Positions 7,877 to 15,934 of a DNA stretch of 64,000 bases are shown in pieces. A model generated the notes under the pieces. It was not told the origin of the DNA. It was given only the letters and a program-made list of their open reading frames with translations, and did not search any database. Origin of the DNA: CAYLHF01 sp964383365 (GTDB taxonomy: Bacteria; Bacteroidota; Rhodothermia; Rhodothermales; UBA10348); the NCBI GenBank assembly GCA_964383365.1, contig CAYLHF010000008.1, positions 1-64,000 on the forward strand, read 5' to 3'. Numbering within the stretch: the stretch's first letter is position 1; the number at the start of each line of letters is the position of its first letter. The position numbers were made by a program, and so were the translations under genes.

Positions 7877-9745
7877 TTAGCGCGCGACAACCAACTCCCG
7901 CGTCTCCGAAAACCTCTCTCCTCTAATTCGAATGAAATATAACCCTCCAGTCATCGCAGAACTGTCAATGTCCAGATGTACTTCTTCCGTACTCGTCATG
8001 AATCGATCGAGTGCTCGAAGCACTCGCTCTCCGGCCACGTTGTAGACGTCAATCGATAGGTGCTGATTCTCCTTGACCAGTATACTCATTGTCGCTTTTC
8101 TCCCGGTCGGATTGGGCCAGGGGCCATCCAAAACGTGGGTCCCTGGGACTACGAATACATCTATTGAGGCAGTGTGACGTTTGGCGCCCTTACTTTGGCC
8201 GAATGACAGGCGGTATACATGATGTCCGGGCATCACACCGGAAAGATCGAACTCGTAGGATCGCTCATTGGAGGTCGTTCCGGAGCCCGGGACAAACGCA
8301 ATCTGCGAAAACTCCCCGTTGAGACCCTGCTCCTCAATATCGAATCCATCGTTATCCCGCTCAGACGTCGTTTTCCATGTGAGATGAACGGACCTCGAAT
8401 CGGCCGATAGACTGGACGTGAATCCCTCTACGGCTGTTATGGAGAGCGTATTGGTCTGAAGGACAAACAGTCCTTCGTCCCGGCTGGATACGAGAACCAG
8501 GCCATCACCAAAGAAAGGATAGGCGGTCCATGCGCCGGAAAAACCTGCTCGGTCGTCAACCGGAAACGTATCGAAAAATCCGACTTCCTGGGGATTACTC
8601 AGATTCGAGAGGTCCAGAATTCGCAGGCCGCTGGAATAATTGGCCTGGTACGCGAAATGACCATGAACGTATTGATTGTGATCCGAGGAGGCCAGATCGC
8701 CGACATATTCCGTCATCAGCACGGGGTCATCCAGATCAGTGACATCCCAGATCATGGTTCTCGTCTTTCCACCGGAAATCCGCTCATCCAACTCGTCATC
8801 CTGAACAAAATACGCGTGATCCTCGGTCAACCAACCCTGGTGAACATAACCGGCATCCGGATACGTGCCCATTCCCAGTCGCAGCGGAATAGTCTTATCC
8901 GTTACGTCGACGATGCTGATTGCGTTTTCGTTAGATGCGAGACAGATCTGATGGCCGGTGAACACGAGATCCGGTCCGTGATAAATGACGCACTGGGCAT
9001 CATGTGTGTATCCCCTTCGGGTTCGAATATCCGTGAAACATCCTGCAAACGATGGCAGAATCGGATTCGAGATGTCGACCATATGCAACCCTCCGGAACA
9101 GGTCGTGCCTGAGCTTCCTCCGGTGATAAATGCAAACGGAATGTTCTCATCGGTGACGATATTATGAGCCGAGCCAATACCCGAGTAGTGTGCCGCCTCG
9201 GAATACACGACCGGTGTTGACGAGGCTATCAGCAGGTCATTCAGATCGAACACCTGCATCCCATGCAATCCCGAGCCGTCGGCTACGACAAACGCGTAAT
9301 GTCCGCGCACCTTGATATCCCTCCAGACGGCGGGATGGGCAAAACTGGTCATCGGAAGGTATCCCCGGTAAACCGGTGTGTCGGCGTCGGTAATCTCCAC
9401 AAATGCAGTTCCATCGGTCAGCCCGACGAGCGCGAACCGTCGACCTGTCTGAGAATCGGTCCAACCCCAAACGTCGTTGAGTCGTACGGACCTTCCGTTA
9501 CCCAGCGTTGCAACGGAGACAAGTGACCTGAGATCAACATTCAAACACGGAAATATCTCCGCAAATCCATTCTTGCACGAAGCGGGCTGAACAGCGGAAA
9601 AAACGGATGATTTTGATAGACTCGGAACGGTATCTCTGTTCCTCATCTTTCCGTCCTGTGCCCCTGACGGGACGACAGGCCAAATGAGACTCGAGCAAAC
9701 GACCCAAAATGCCGCGATCCGGACTCGGCGAAGGAGGAAAGTCAT
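7877..9745 (-). CDS. choice-of-anchor B family protein with T9SS sorting domain
   Basis: This 622-residue protein has a signal peptide (about 1-29) and a long propeller-like domain with LVIVD-type blades. Its recurring phrases include AVWRDIKVRGHYAFVVADGS, HNIVTDENIPFAFITGG and YTHDAQCVIYHGPD, which mark choice-of-anchor B proteins. A fibronectin-like segment follows (about 440-540), then a C-terminal type A T9SS sorting domain (GPWPNPTG ... GGLYFIRIRG ... ELVVAR). It should cross the outer membrane by the type IX system. It overlaps the upstream paralogue by four bases (ATGA). The ligand or enzymatic role is unknown. Confidence 0.85.
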   Translation of the reverse strand: MTFLLRRVRIAAFWVVCSSLIWPVVPSGAQDGKMRNRDTVPSLSKSSVFSAVQPASCKNGFAEIFPCLNVDLRSLVSVATLGNGRSVRLNDVWGWTDSQTGRRFALVGLTDGTAFVEITDADTPVYRGYLPMTSFAHPAVWRDIKVRGHYAFVVADGSGLHGMQVFDLNDLLIASSTPVVYSEAAHYSGIGSAHNIVTDENIPFAFITGGSSGTTCSGGLHMVDISNPILPSFAGCFTDIRTRRGYTHDAQCVIYHGPDLVFTGHQICLASNENAISIVDVTDKTIPLRLGMGTYPDAGYVHQGWLTEDHAYFVQDDELDERISGGKTRTMIWDVTDLDDPVLMTEYVGDLASSDHNQYVHGHFAYQANYSSGLRILDLSNLSNPQEVGFFDTFPVDDRAGFSGAWTAYPFFGDGLVLVSSRDEGLFVLQTNTLSITAVEGFTSSLSADSRSVHLTWKTTSERDNDGFDIEEQGLNGEFSQIAFVPGSGTTSNERSYEFDLSGVMPGHHVYRLSFGQSKGAKRHTASIDVFVVPGTHVLDGPWPNPTGRKATMSILVKENQHLSIDVYNVAGERVLRALDRFMTSTEEVHLDIDSSAMTGGLYFIRIRGERFSETRELVVAR

Positions 9746-11307
9746 TTTACGATCGTCACTTGCCGGGACAAACGGAAGTTGTCTCCCTGAATCCGGAGGT
9801 AATACGTACCGCCGCTCAGGCTCGACGCATCAACGCTGACGCGTTCCTCAGTGCCCGCATTCGCCATTCCCGAGAATAGTGTCTTCAACTCTCTGCCGAG
9901 CAAATCGTACACGACCACGCGAACCGGTTGGGATCGTCGAACGGAGAACGACAACGTCGTTTTGGACGAAAAAGGATTGGGATAAACCTGGGCCAGTTCC
10001 AGTTCGTCAGGTAGTTCGTCCGATTCTGTTGAAACTTTTAACCCCGGAATGGTCGGCTGAACCATGAATAATCCGTCCTTGTCGCTGGTCACACCGATCG
10101 CACCGCTCTTGAAAAATGGATAGTTGCTCCATGAGCCTCCAAAACCTCCCCCCGGTGCTGGATGCGTATCGAAGAAAGCGACTTCATGAGGATTTTCAAT
10201 ATCGCTGATATCCAGAACCCGAAGTCCGGCCACATAATTAGACTGAAAGACATAGGTCCCTTTGACGTACAGGTTGTGATCAGGATTGCCCGAAGAGGCC
10301 AGATATTCACTGATCAGAAAAGGATCCTCTAAATCCTGAACGTCCCAGAAAAGGGTCCGGGTTCTCGGAGTGCGACCGTTGAATTCATCCAACTCATCAT
10401 TCTGCACGAAATACCTGTGATCCTCCGTAAGCCATCCCTGATGGATATATGAGGCTGTCGGATAGGAGGCTCTGGAGATGGCAAACGGGGCTGCCTTGTC
10501 TGAAACATCATCGACGCTTATGTCCGTCTCGTTTGCGGAGAAACATATCTCGTCACCACTATACCTGGTATCTGGACCGTGGTAGACTACGCACTGAGCA
10601 TCGTGTGTATACCCGGTTCCAGCAATTCCTGTACCCTCATGGGCAAAACACCCGGCAAAACGCGGGGATTCAGGAAACTCCAGATTGATCATGTGCAAAC
10701 CGCCCCCACACGTCTCTCCCAGTCCTCGCACACCCACCACATAGGCAAATCCGGTATCCTCGTTGATAACGATGTTGTGCGCCGTCAGAAAGCCGTCATA
10801 TTGCGCAGTGACTTCGAACGTCACCGGGGACGGCGCAGAGGCACGCAGTTGTCTGAGATCGAAAACCTGCATTCCGAACCCTCCTCCTCCGTCCGATACG
10901 ATATAGGCGTGATCCTTGTACACCTTCATATCTCTCCATACAGACGGATCCGAGCTGTTCGACAGCAACTCGCCAACGTAGACCGGATTGAGTGGATCGG
11001 TCACCTCGACGAATGCCGTACCGTCGTACCGACCTACGATTGCGAATTCCCTTCCGGTCGACTCATCCGTCCATCCCCACAAATCATTCAGCTCGATTCC
11101 TGCAGAGGCCCCCATGTCGGCAGGTGTCAGGACTGACAGTAGATCGGCCGAGTTACACGCAAAACCCACAGCTGTACCATTATTGCAGGAAAAACTCTTC
11201 CCTACACGGGAAATTGATTGCGCACTGAGCACAGTGGTAGCAATTCCCGAGACGATCACGAGACCGAAAATCAGCGAAGATCGGTGTATTCCAGGCGTTG
11301 TCATCAT
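9742..11307 (-). CDS. choice-of-anchor B family protein with T9SS sorting domain (paralogue)
   Basis: This 521-residue protein is clearly related to its downstream neighbour: SVWRDMKVYKDHAYIVSDGG, YTHDAQCVVYHGPD and IHQGWLTEDHRYFVQNDELDE are nearly shared. It has a signal peptide, the propeller, then directly the T9SS type A domain (VYPNPFSSKTTLSF ... GGTYYLRIQG ... VTIVK), without the extra fibronectin-like segment. The pair is a tandem duplication, translationally coupled by the ATGA overlap. Both are predicted to be secreted or surface attached. It is divergent from the SDR gene. Confidence 0.85.
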   Translation of the reverse strand: MMTTPGIHRSSLIFGLVIVSGIATTVLSAQSISRVGKSFSCNNGTAVGFACNSADLLSVLTPADMGASAGIELNDLWGWTDESTGREFAIVGRYDGTAFVEVTDPLNPVYVGELLSNSSDPSVWRDMKVYKDHAYIVSDGGGGFGMQVFDLRQLRASAPSPVTFEVTAQYDGFLTAHNIVINEDTGFAYVVGVRGLGETCGGGLHMINLEFPESPRFAGCFAHEGTGIAGTGYTHDAQCVVYHGPDTRYSGDEICFSANETDISVDDVSDKAAPFAISRASYPTASYIHQGWLTEDHRYFVQNDELDEFNGRTPRTRTLFWDVQDLEDPFLISEYLASSGNPDHNLYVKGTYVFQSNYVAGLRVLDISDIENPHEVAFFDTHPAPGGGFGGSWSNYPFFKSGAIGVTSDKDGLFMVQPTIPGLKVSTESDELPDELELAQVYPNPFSSKTTLSFSVRRSQPVRVVVYDLLGRELKTLFSGMANAGTEERVSVDASSLSGGTYYLRIQGDNFRLSRQVTIVK

Positions 11308-11431
11308 GTCAACAGATTATCTATCGTTACAAGAGACAATAATACGCAATCCTTATCATGCCCAAAAGGGAAATGTACGTGCCGATTTTCCTGGACAAAG
11401 GAACGCCGTCATACTTAATCATCAATCCATT

Positions 11432-12223
11432 ATGTTCTCACTGAAAGACCGAATTGTTTTCATCACCGGTGCATCGTCCGGGATTGGCGAGGCCTGTGCC
11501 GAGGCCTTCGCCCGACTCGGGGCCAGGCTCCTATTGTGCTCCCGTCAATCGGCGCGTTTGACGCCGGTAGCAGACCGTCTTCGATCCGAACACGCGGCAG
11601 ATATTCGCACTTTTTCACTGGATGTCACGGATGCTGCCGCCGTACAGTCTGCCATATCCGATCTACCCGACGACTGGGCAGCGATTGACGTTTTGATCAA
11701 TAATGCAGGGAAAGCCCTGGGAGTCGATAAATCCTTCGAGTCCCGCCTGGATCATATCAACGGAATGATCGATACGAATGTCCGCGGTATGCTTCACGTC
11801 ATGAGAGCAGTGATTCCGGGAATGGTCGCCCGAGATAAAGGACATGTCATCCAGATCGGCTCGGCAGCCGGACACTGGGTGTATCCGGGAGGAACGGTCT
11901 ACTGCGCGAGTAAATTCGCTGTTCATGCGCTGAGTGAAGGACTGAAAATGGACCTTCACGGAACGAAAGTGAGGGTTTCTTCAGTAGATCCCGGACTGGT
12001 CGAGACCGAGTTCTCAGTAGTTCGTTTTGACGGTGATCGGAAGAGGGCGGCGGCCGTGTATGAAGGGATCACTCCTCTCACCGGTGCCGACGTGGCAGAT
12101 GCTGTAGTGTACTGCGCAACCCGGCCGCCGCATGTGAACATCAACGAGATCCTGATGATGTGCGTCGATCAATCCTCTGCAACCCTCGTAAATCGGGAGA
12201 AACCCGGAGGCCCGACTACCTGA
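11432..12223 (+). CDS. SDR family NAD(P)-dependent oxidoreductase, YdfG-like
   Basis: The 263-residue protein from the ATG at 11432 has the Rossmann motif TGASSGIG (12-19), NNAG (90-93) and catalytic S144, Y157 and K161 (YCASK). The closest family by pattern is YdfG (3-hydroxy acid or serine 3-dehydrogenase, malonic semialdehyde reductase), with the PGLVETEFSVVRFDGD segment after strand 6. A longer frame exists upstream but overlaps the divergent secreted gene and adds no domain. It is followed by a good intrinsic terminator. The exact substrate is not determinable here. Confidence 0.88.
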   Translation: MFSLKDRIVFITGASSGIGEACAEAFARLGARLLLCSRQSARLTPVADRLRSEHAADIRTFSLDVTDAAAVQSAISDLPDDWAAIDVLINNAGKALGVDKSFESRLDHINGMIDTNVRGMLHVMRAVIPGMVARDKGHVIQIGSAAGHWVYPGGTVYCASKFAVHALSEGLKMDLHGTKVRVSSVDPGLVETEFSVVRFDGDRKRAAAVYEGITPLTGADVADAVVYCATRPPHVNINEILMMCVDQSSATLVNREKPGGPTT

Positions 12224-12313
12224 GCGCCGCCCTGCAAACTTGCATCGTGATCCGATTATTGCGATATTCGACGAACGAAAATAGCTGACCCTCCCTCTCA
12301 GCATTTTCTGTTG

Positions 12314-12350
12314 GGGATCGACCCGTTCGCGCGTCGATCCCTCTTTTTTT
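12314..12350 (+). terminator. intrinsic terminator after the SDR gene
   Basis: GGGATCGAC (12314-12322) and GTCGATCCC (12333-12341) form a perfect 9-bp stem with a 10-base loop, followed by TCTTTTTTT. It lies about 90 bases after the SDR stop and before the next gene's start, so it separates the two transcription units. Confidence 0.85.
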
Positions 12351-12424
12351 GTCCGTACGCCATCGAATTTCAGTGTTCCAAGGCGTATTCTGCAGGACTG
12401 AATCGCCCCTACGAGTACCGTGTC

Positions 12425-14110
12425 ATGCAGATGTTTCGTCGCCTCCTCCTGCTCATCCCCGCTGTCATTGGTTTCGGATGTCGCCCCGTCGCAGACTACG
12501 ATGTGATTTTTCGTGGAGGTACGGTCTATGACGGATCGGGGAATCCCCCGTATACGGCCGATGTGGGAATCCGTGGAGACTCTATCGCAGAAATCGGCGA
12601 TTTATCTGACTTTCGCGGCGTGATAGAGCGCAACGTCAAGGGAAAGGCGGTGGCACCCGGATTCATCAATATGCTCAGTTGGGCGACTACATCTCTTATA
12701 GAGGACGGACGGTCTCTGAGCGATATCAGACAGGGAGTCACCCTGGAGGTATTCGGTGAAGGATGGTCGGAGGGTCCACTGAATCAGCAGATGATCGCCG
12801 ACGAGACCGCCTCGCAGTCCGACATTCGATTCGATATCGATTGGATCACGCTCGGCGAGTATATGCAGTCTCTCGAGAGACGTGGCATTTCGACGAACGT
12901 GGCCTCTTTCGTAGGTGCCACTACGGTCCGGATTCATGAGTTGGGTCACGCAGACCGACCACCGGATGAAGACGAACTGGAGAGAATGAAATCGCTGGTG
13001 CGAGATGCGATGGAAGAAGGTGCCATGGGTCTCGGTTCATCTCTTATATACGCACCCGCCTTCTACGCTGACACGGATGAACTCGTGGCACTGGCCTCCG
13101 TTGCGGCCGCTTACGATGGCATGTATATCTCTCACATGAGGAGTGAAGGAAATCGTCTCCTGGAGGGTGTCGACGAGTTGATCTCCATTGCCCGTCGAGC
13201 TGAAATCAGAGCTGAGATATATCATCTGAAGGCAGCTGGCCAATCCAATTGGGGGAAACTGGATGCCGTTATCGAGAAAATCGAAGAGGCGAGAGCAGAT
13301 GGCCTTGTTATAACGGCCGATATGTACACCTACACGGCAGGGGCCACGGGATTGGACGCTGCTATGCCCCCATGGGTGCAGGAAGGCGGTTTCGGAGCAT
13401 GGAGAGACCGGTTGGTCGATCCCGGAATCCGTGAACGAGTGGTATCCGAGATGAGAACACCCACAAACGAGTGGGAAAATCTCTACCTGGCGGCCGGTGC
13501 CGGGGGGACACTCCTGGTCGGGTTTCGACAGGACTCGCTCAGATATCTGACGGGTAAGACACTTTTAGAGATAGCTGCGATACGAGGCCAAACTCCGGAG
13601 GAAACCGCTATCGACCTTGTGGTCGCTGACAGCAGCCGCATCGGAACCGTCTTTTTCCTCATGTCTGAAGAAAATGTCCGGAAAGAGATCGGCCTCGACT
13701 GGGTCTCTTTTGGATCTGACGCAGGGTCCATGGCCCCGGAGGGTGTTTTCCTGACGAACAACCCGCATCCGAGAGCCTACGGAAATTTCGCCCGGGTTCT
13801 GGGTAAGTACGTAAGAGATGAGCACGTATTAAGCCTTGAAGAGGCGGTTCGGAAGCTCACCGCCCTGCCTGCGAGTAATCTCGGTCTTCCCGATCGCGGA
13901 ATGCTTCGACCTGGATTCAAGGCCGACGTCGTTGTATTCGATCCCGCGACAATCCAGGATCACGCGACGTATGATAGGCCCCACCAGTTGGCTACAGGTA
14001 TGCATCACGTACTTGTAAACGGGGTCCCCGTTCTGCTCGACGGATCACACACCAACACTCGCCCCGGACGCTTCGTCCGCCATCCTCTTCCCGGCCCTAC
14101 CGATCATTAG
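12425..14110 (+). CDS. D-aminoacylase-family amidohydrolase (lipoprotein), lacking HxH
   Basis: From the ATG at 12425 this is a 561-residue lipoprotein (signal helix then FGC, Cys19) of the amidohydrolase-3 / N-acyl-D-amino-acid deacylase type. The N-terminal beta-sandwich (VIFRGGTVYDGSGNPP) and the later ligands YISHMRSEG, IYHLKAAG and SFGSDAGS are present. The usual PGFIDxHxH metal motif is instead PGFINMLSW (L84, S85 and W86 in place of H-x-H), and the GNCG loop reads GEGWS. Related deacylases with this altered motif probably form a subfamily. It is followed 28 bases later by a paralogue with an intact HxH. Substrate is likely an N-acyl-D-amino acid or D-peptide, but this is inferred. Confidence 0.82.
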   Translation: MQMFRRLLLLIPAVIGFGCRPVADYDVIFRGGTVYDGSGNPPYTADVGIRGDSIAEIGDLSDFRGVIERNVKGKAVAPGFINMLSWATTSLIEDGRSLSDIRQGVTLEVFGEGWSEGPLNQQMIADETASQSDIRFDIDWITLGEYMQSLERRGISTNVASFVGATTVRIHELGHADRPPDEDELERMKSLVRDAMEEGAMGLGSSLIYAPAFYADTDELVALASVAAAYDGMYISHMRSEGNRLLEGVDELISIARRAEIRAEIYHLKAAGQSNWGKLDAVIEKIEEARADGLVITADMYTYTAGATGLDAAMPPWVQEGGFGAWRDRLVDPGIRERVVSEMRTPTNEWENLYLAAGAGGTLLVGFRQDSLRYLTGKTLLEIAAIRGQTPEETAIDLVVADSSRIGTVFFLMSEENVRKEIGLDWVSFGSDAGSMAPEGVFLTNNPHPRAYGNFARVLGKYVRDEHVLSLEEAVRKLTALPASNLGLPDRGMLRPGFKADVVVFDPATIQDHATYDRPHQLATGMHHVLVNGVPVLLDGSHTNTRPGRFVRHPLPGPTDH

Positions 14111-14138
14111 GCAACCACCATCCAGTTAGCGATCCATT

Positions 14139-15755
14139 ATGTGGCTCCTGTTATTCGTTTTAACCCTCCTTTCCCCTCTGAGTAGAGGAGTGTTCACCGG
14201 TGTCTCGCGCGCTGTTCAGGCGGACACCACCTTTTCTCTGATCGTCTCTGGCGGACTCGTCTACGACGGACTCGGTGGCAAGCCGGTTCGTGCCGACGTC
14301 GGCATTATAGGAGACCGAATCGTGGCCATTCGAGACCTCTCGGACGAAAACGCGGCACGCCGCCTGGACGCTACCGGTCTGGCCGTCGCACCGGGATTCA
14401 TTGACATTCACAGCCACGCTGTGAATGATTCGTTTGAAGAAAGTGGAATCGTACGTCATCCGGATGCGGAAAACTATATCCGCCAGGGAGTTACGACCGC
14501 TTTCGGAGGCCAGGATGGAGACTCTCCGCTGGACATCGGTCTCTTCCTGAGTCGGCTGGATGAGACTCCGGTTGCCATGAATATCGGCCTCTTTGTCGGA
14601 CACGGTTCCATCCGAACGAGCGTGATTGGCGAAGAAAACAGAGTCCCGACAGACGGCGAATTGTCGAGCATGAGAGAACTGGTTGAAGAGGCGATGGTCG
14701 ACGGAGCATTCGGCCTGTCGTCTGGGCTCGAATACACGCCCGGCGCTTTTGCGCTGACCGATGAACTCGTCGATCTCGCCGTGCCTGCAGGCGAGGCGGG
14801 CGGAATTTACATAAGTCATATCCGGGATGAAGGTGGTCATCTTCTCGATAGTGTGGCAGAAACTATTGAGATCGGTGAGCGATCCGGAACCCCACCGCAG
14901 ATCACACACCATAAAGTGGTAGGAAAAGGTCGTTGGGGACTCAGTTCCGAATCTCTTCGCCTCATCGATGAGGCCCGGACAAGAGGCGTCGACGCGATGA
15001 GCGATCAATACCCGTATACCGCTTCGAGTACAGGATTTACGATACTTCTCCCTCCGTGGGCGAAGGAAGGTGGCCATTCGGCACTTCTGGAACGGCTGGC
15101 GGATTCGACACTGGCGGCCCGTATTCGGATCGACGTAATCAATCACATCATCGCGGAACGTGGAGCCGACCCGTCGACCATCGTCGCTGCCCGTTGCCCA
15201 GAAACCCCTGAGGTAGACGGAATGAGTCTGGCTCAGATGCTGGAGTTTCAGGGCAGGGACGTGACCGTCGAGGCCGCAGCCGACATCGCTTTACGTCTGA
15301 TAAAGAATGGAGGATGCTCGGGTGTTTTCCATTCCATGTCGGAGCAGGACGTTGAGCGTATCATGCGACACCCGTATACGATGATTTCGTCCGACGGTGG
15401 TATTCCAGATCCGAACTCAGGTGTTCCCCACCCACGGAATTACGGTGCGTTTGCAAGGGTTCTCGCCCGGTACGTGAGAGAAAAACAGGTCCTCTCGTTG
15501 GAGCAGGCGATTAAAAAAATGACTTCTCTCCCGGCCATTCGTCTCGATCTGAGCACCCGGGGTCGCCTGCAACCCGGTGCGGTCGCAGACCTCGTCGTAT
15601 TTGACCCTTCGACGGTACAGGATAACGCTCTTTTCGGCGATCCTCGCCACGTCGCAACGGGTGTCCTCGACGTTCTCGTCTCAGGCGTTCCGGTGCTCGT
15701 ATCCGGTCGGATGACTGGAGCCAGACCCGGTCACGTTCTCAGACATCATCGCTAG
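14139..15755 (+). CDS. D-aminoacylase-family amidohydrolase with intact HxH
   Basis: This 538-residue protein has a signal peptide (about 1-28) with no lipobox and the amidohydrolase-3 architecture. The metal motif PGFIDIHSHA (H91, H93), YISHIRDEG, ITHHKVVG and ISSDGG are all present. The loop that holds the bridging Cys in classical D-aminoacylases reads GGQDGD here, so the metal site may differ. It should hydrolyse N-acyl-D-amino acids or related amides in the periplasm. It is a tandem paralogue of the preceding gene and precedes a TonB receptor that could import the product. Confidence 0.85.
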   Translation: MWLLLFVLTLLSPLSRGVFTGVSRAVQADTTFSLIVSGGLVYDGLGGKPVRADVGIIGDRIVAIRDLSDENAARRLDATGLAVAPGFIDIHSHAVNDSFEESGIVRHPDAENYIRQGVTTAFGGQDGDSPLDIGLFLSRLDETPVAMNIGLFVGHGSIRTSVIGEENRVPTDGELSSMRELVEEAMVDGAFGLSSGLEYTPGAFALTDELVDLAVPAGEAGGIYISHIRDEGGHLLDSVAETIEIGERSGTPPQITHHKVVGKGRWGLSSESLRLIDEARTRGVDAMSDQYPYTASSTGFTILLPPWAKEGGHSALLERLADSTLAARIRIDVINHIIAERGADPSTIVAARCPETPEVDGMSLAQMLEFQGRDVTVEAAADIALRLIKNGGCSGVFHSMSEQDVERIMRHPYTMISSDGGIPDPNSGVPHPRNYGAFARVLARYVREKQVLSLEQAIKKMTSLPAIRLDLSTRGRLQPGAVADLVVFDPSTVQDNALFGDPRHVATGVLDVLVSGVPVLVSGRMTGARPGHVLRHHR

Positions 15756-15934
15756 ATCATTAGAATCCACACCGTTAGCTCGACATACAACGTGCGAACC
15801 TCTACAAAAATTCTTATTCTCCAGCGATTGGTGTGACACACTCACCGTCGGCTTCGGCCGAATCGCACTCGGAAGGCTCTCCACTGTTCTTCAGTAGAAG
15901 CCGGTCTCTCATTTCATAAGCCCTGCGAGGTATC

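Noticed and set aside
10988..11431. Upstream extension of the SDR gene frame by about 148 codons
   Set aside because: It runs antisense inside the divergent secreted-protein gene; the SDR fold starts cleanly at the ATG at 11432.
15848..15861. TCGGC-TTCG-GCCGA stem with a UUCG tetraloop upstream of the TonB receptor
   Set aside because: Only five base pairs and no T run; possible RNA structure but not enough to call a terminator or riboswitch.
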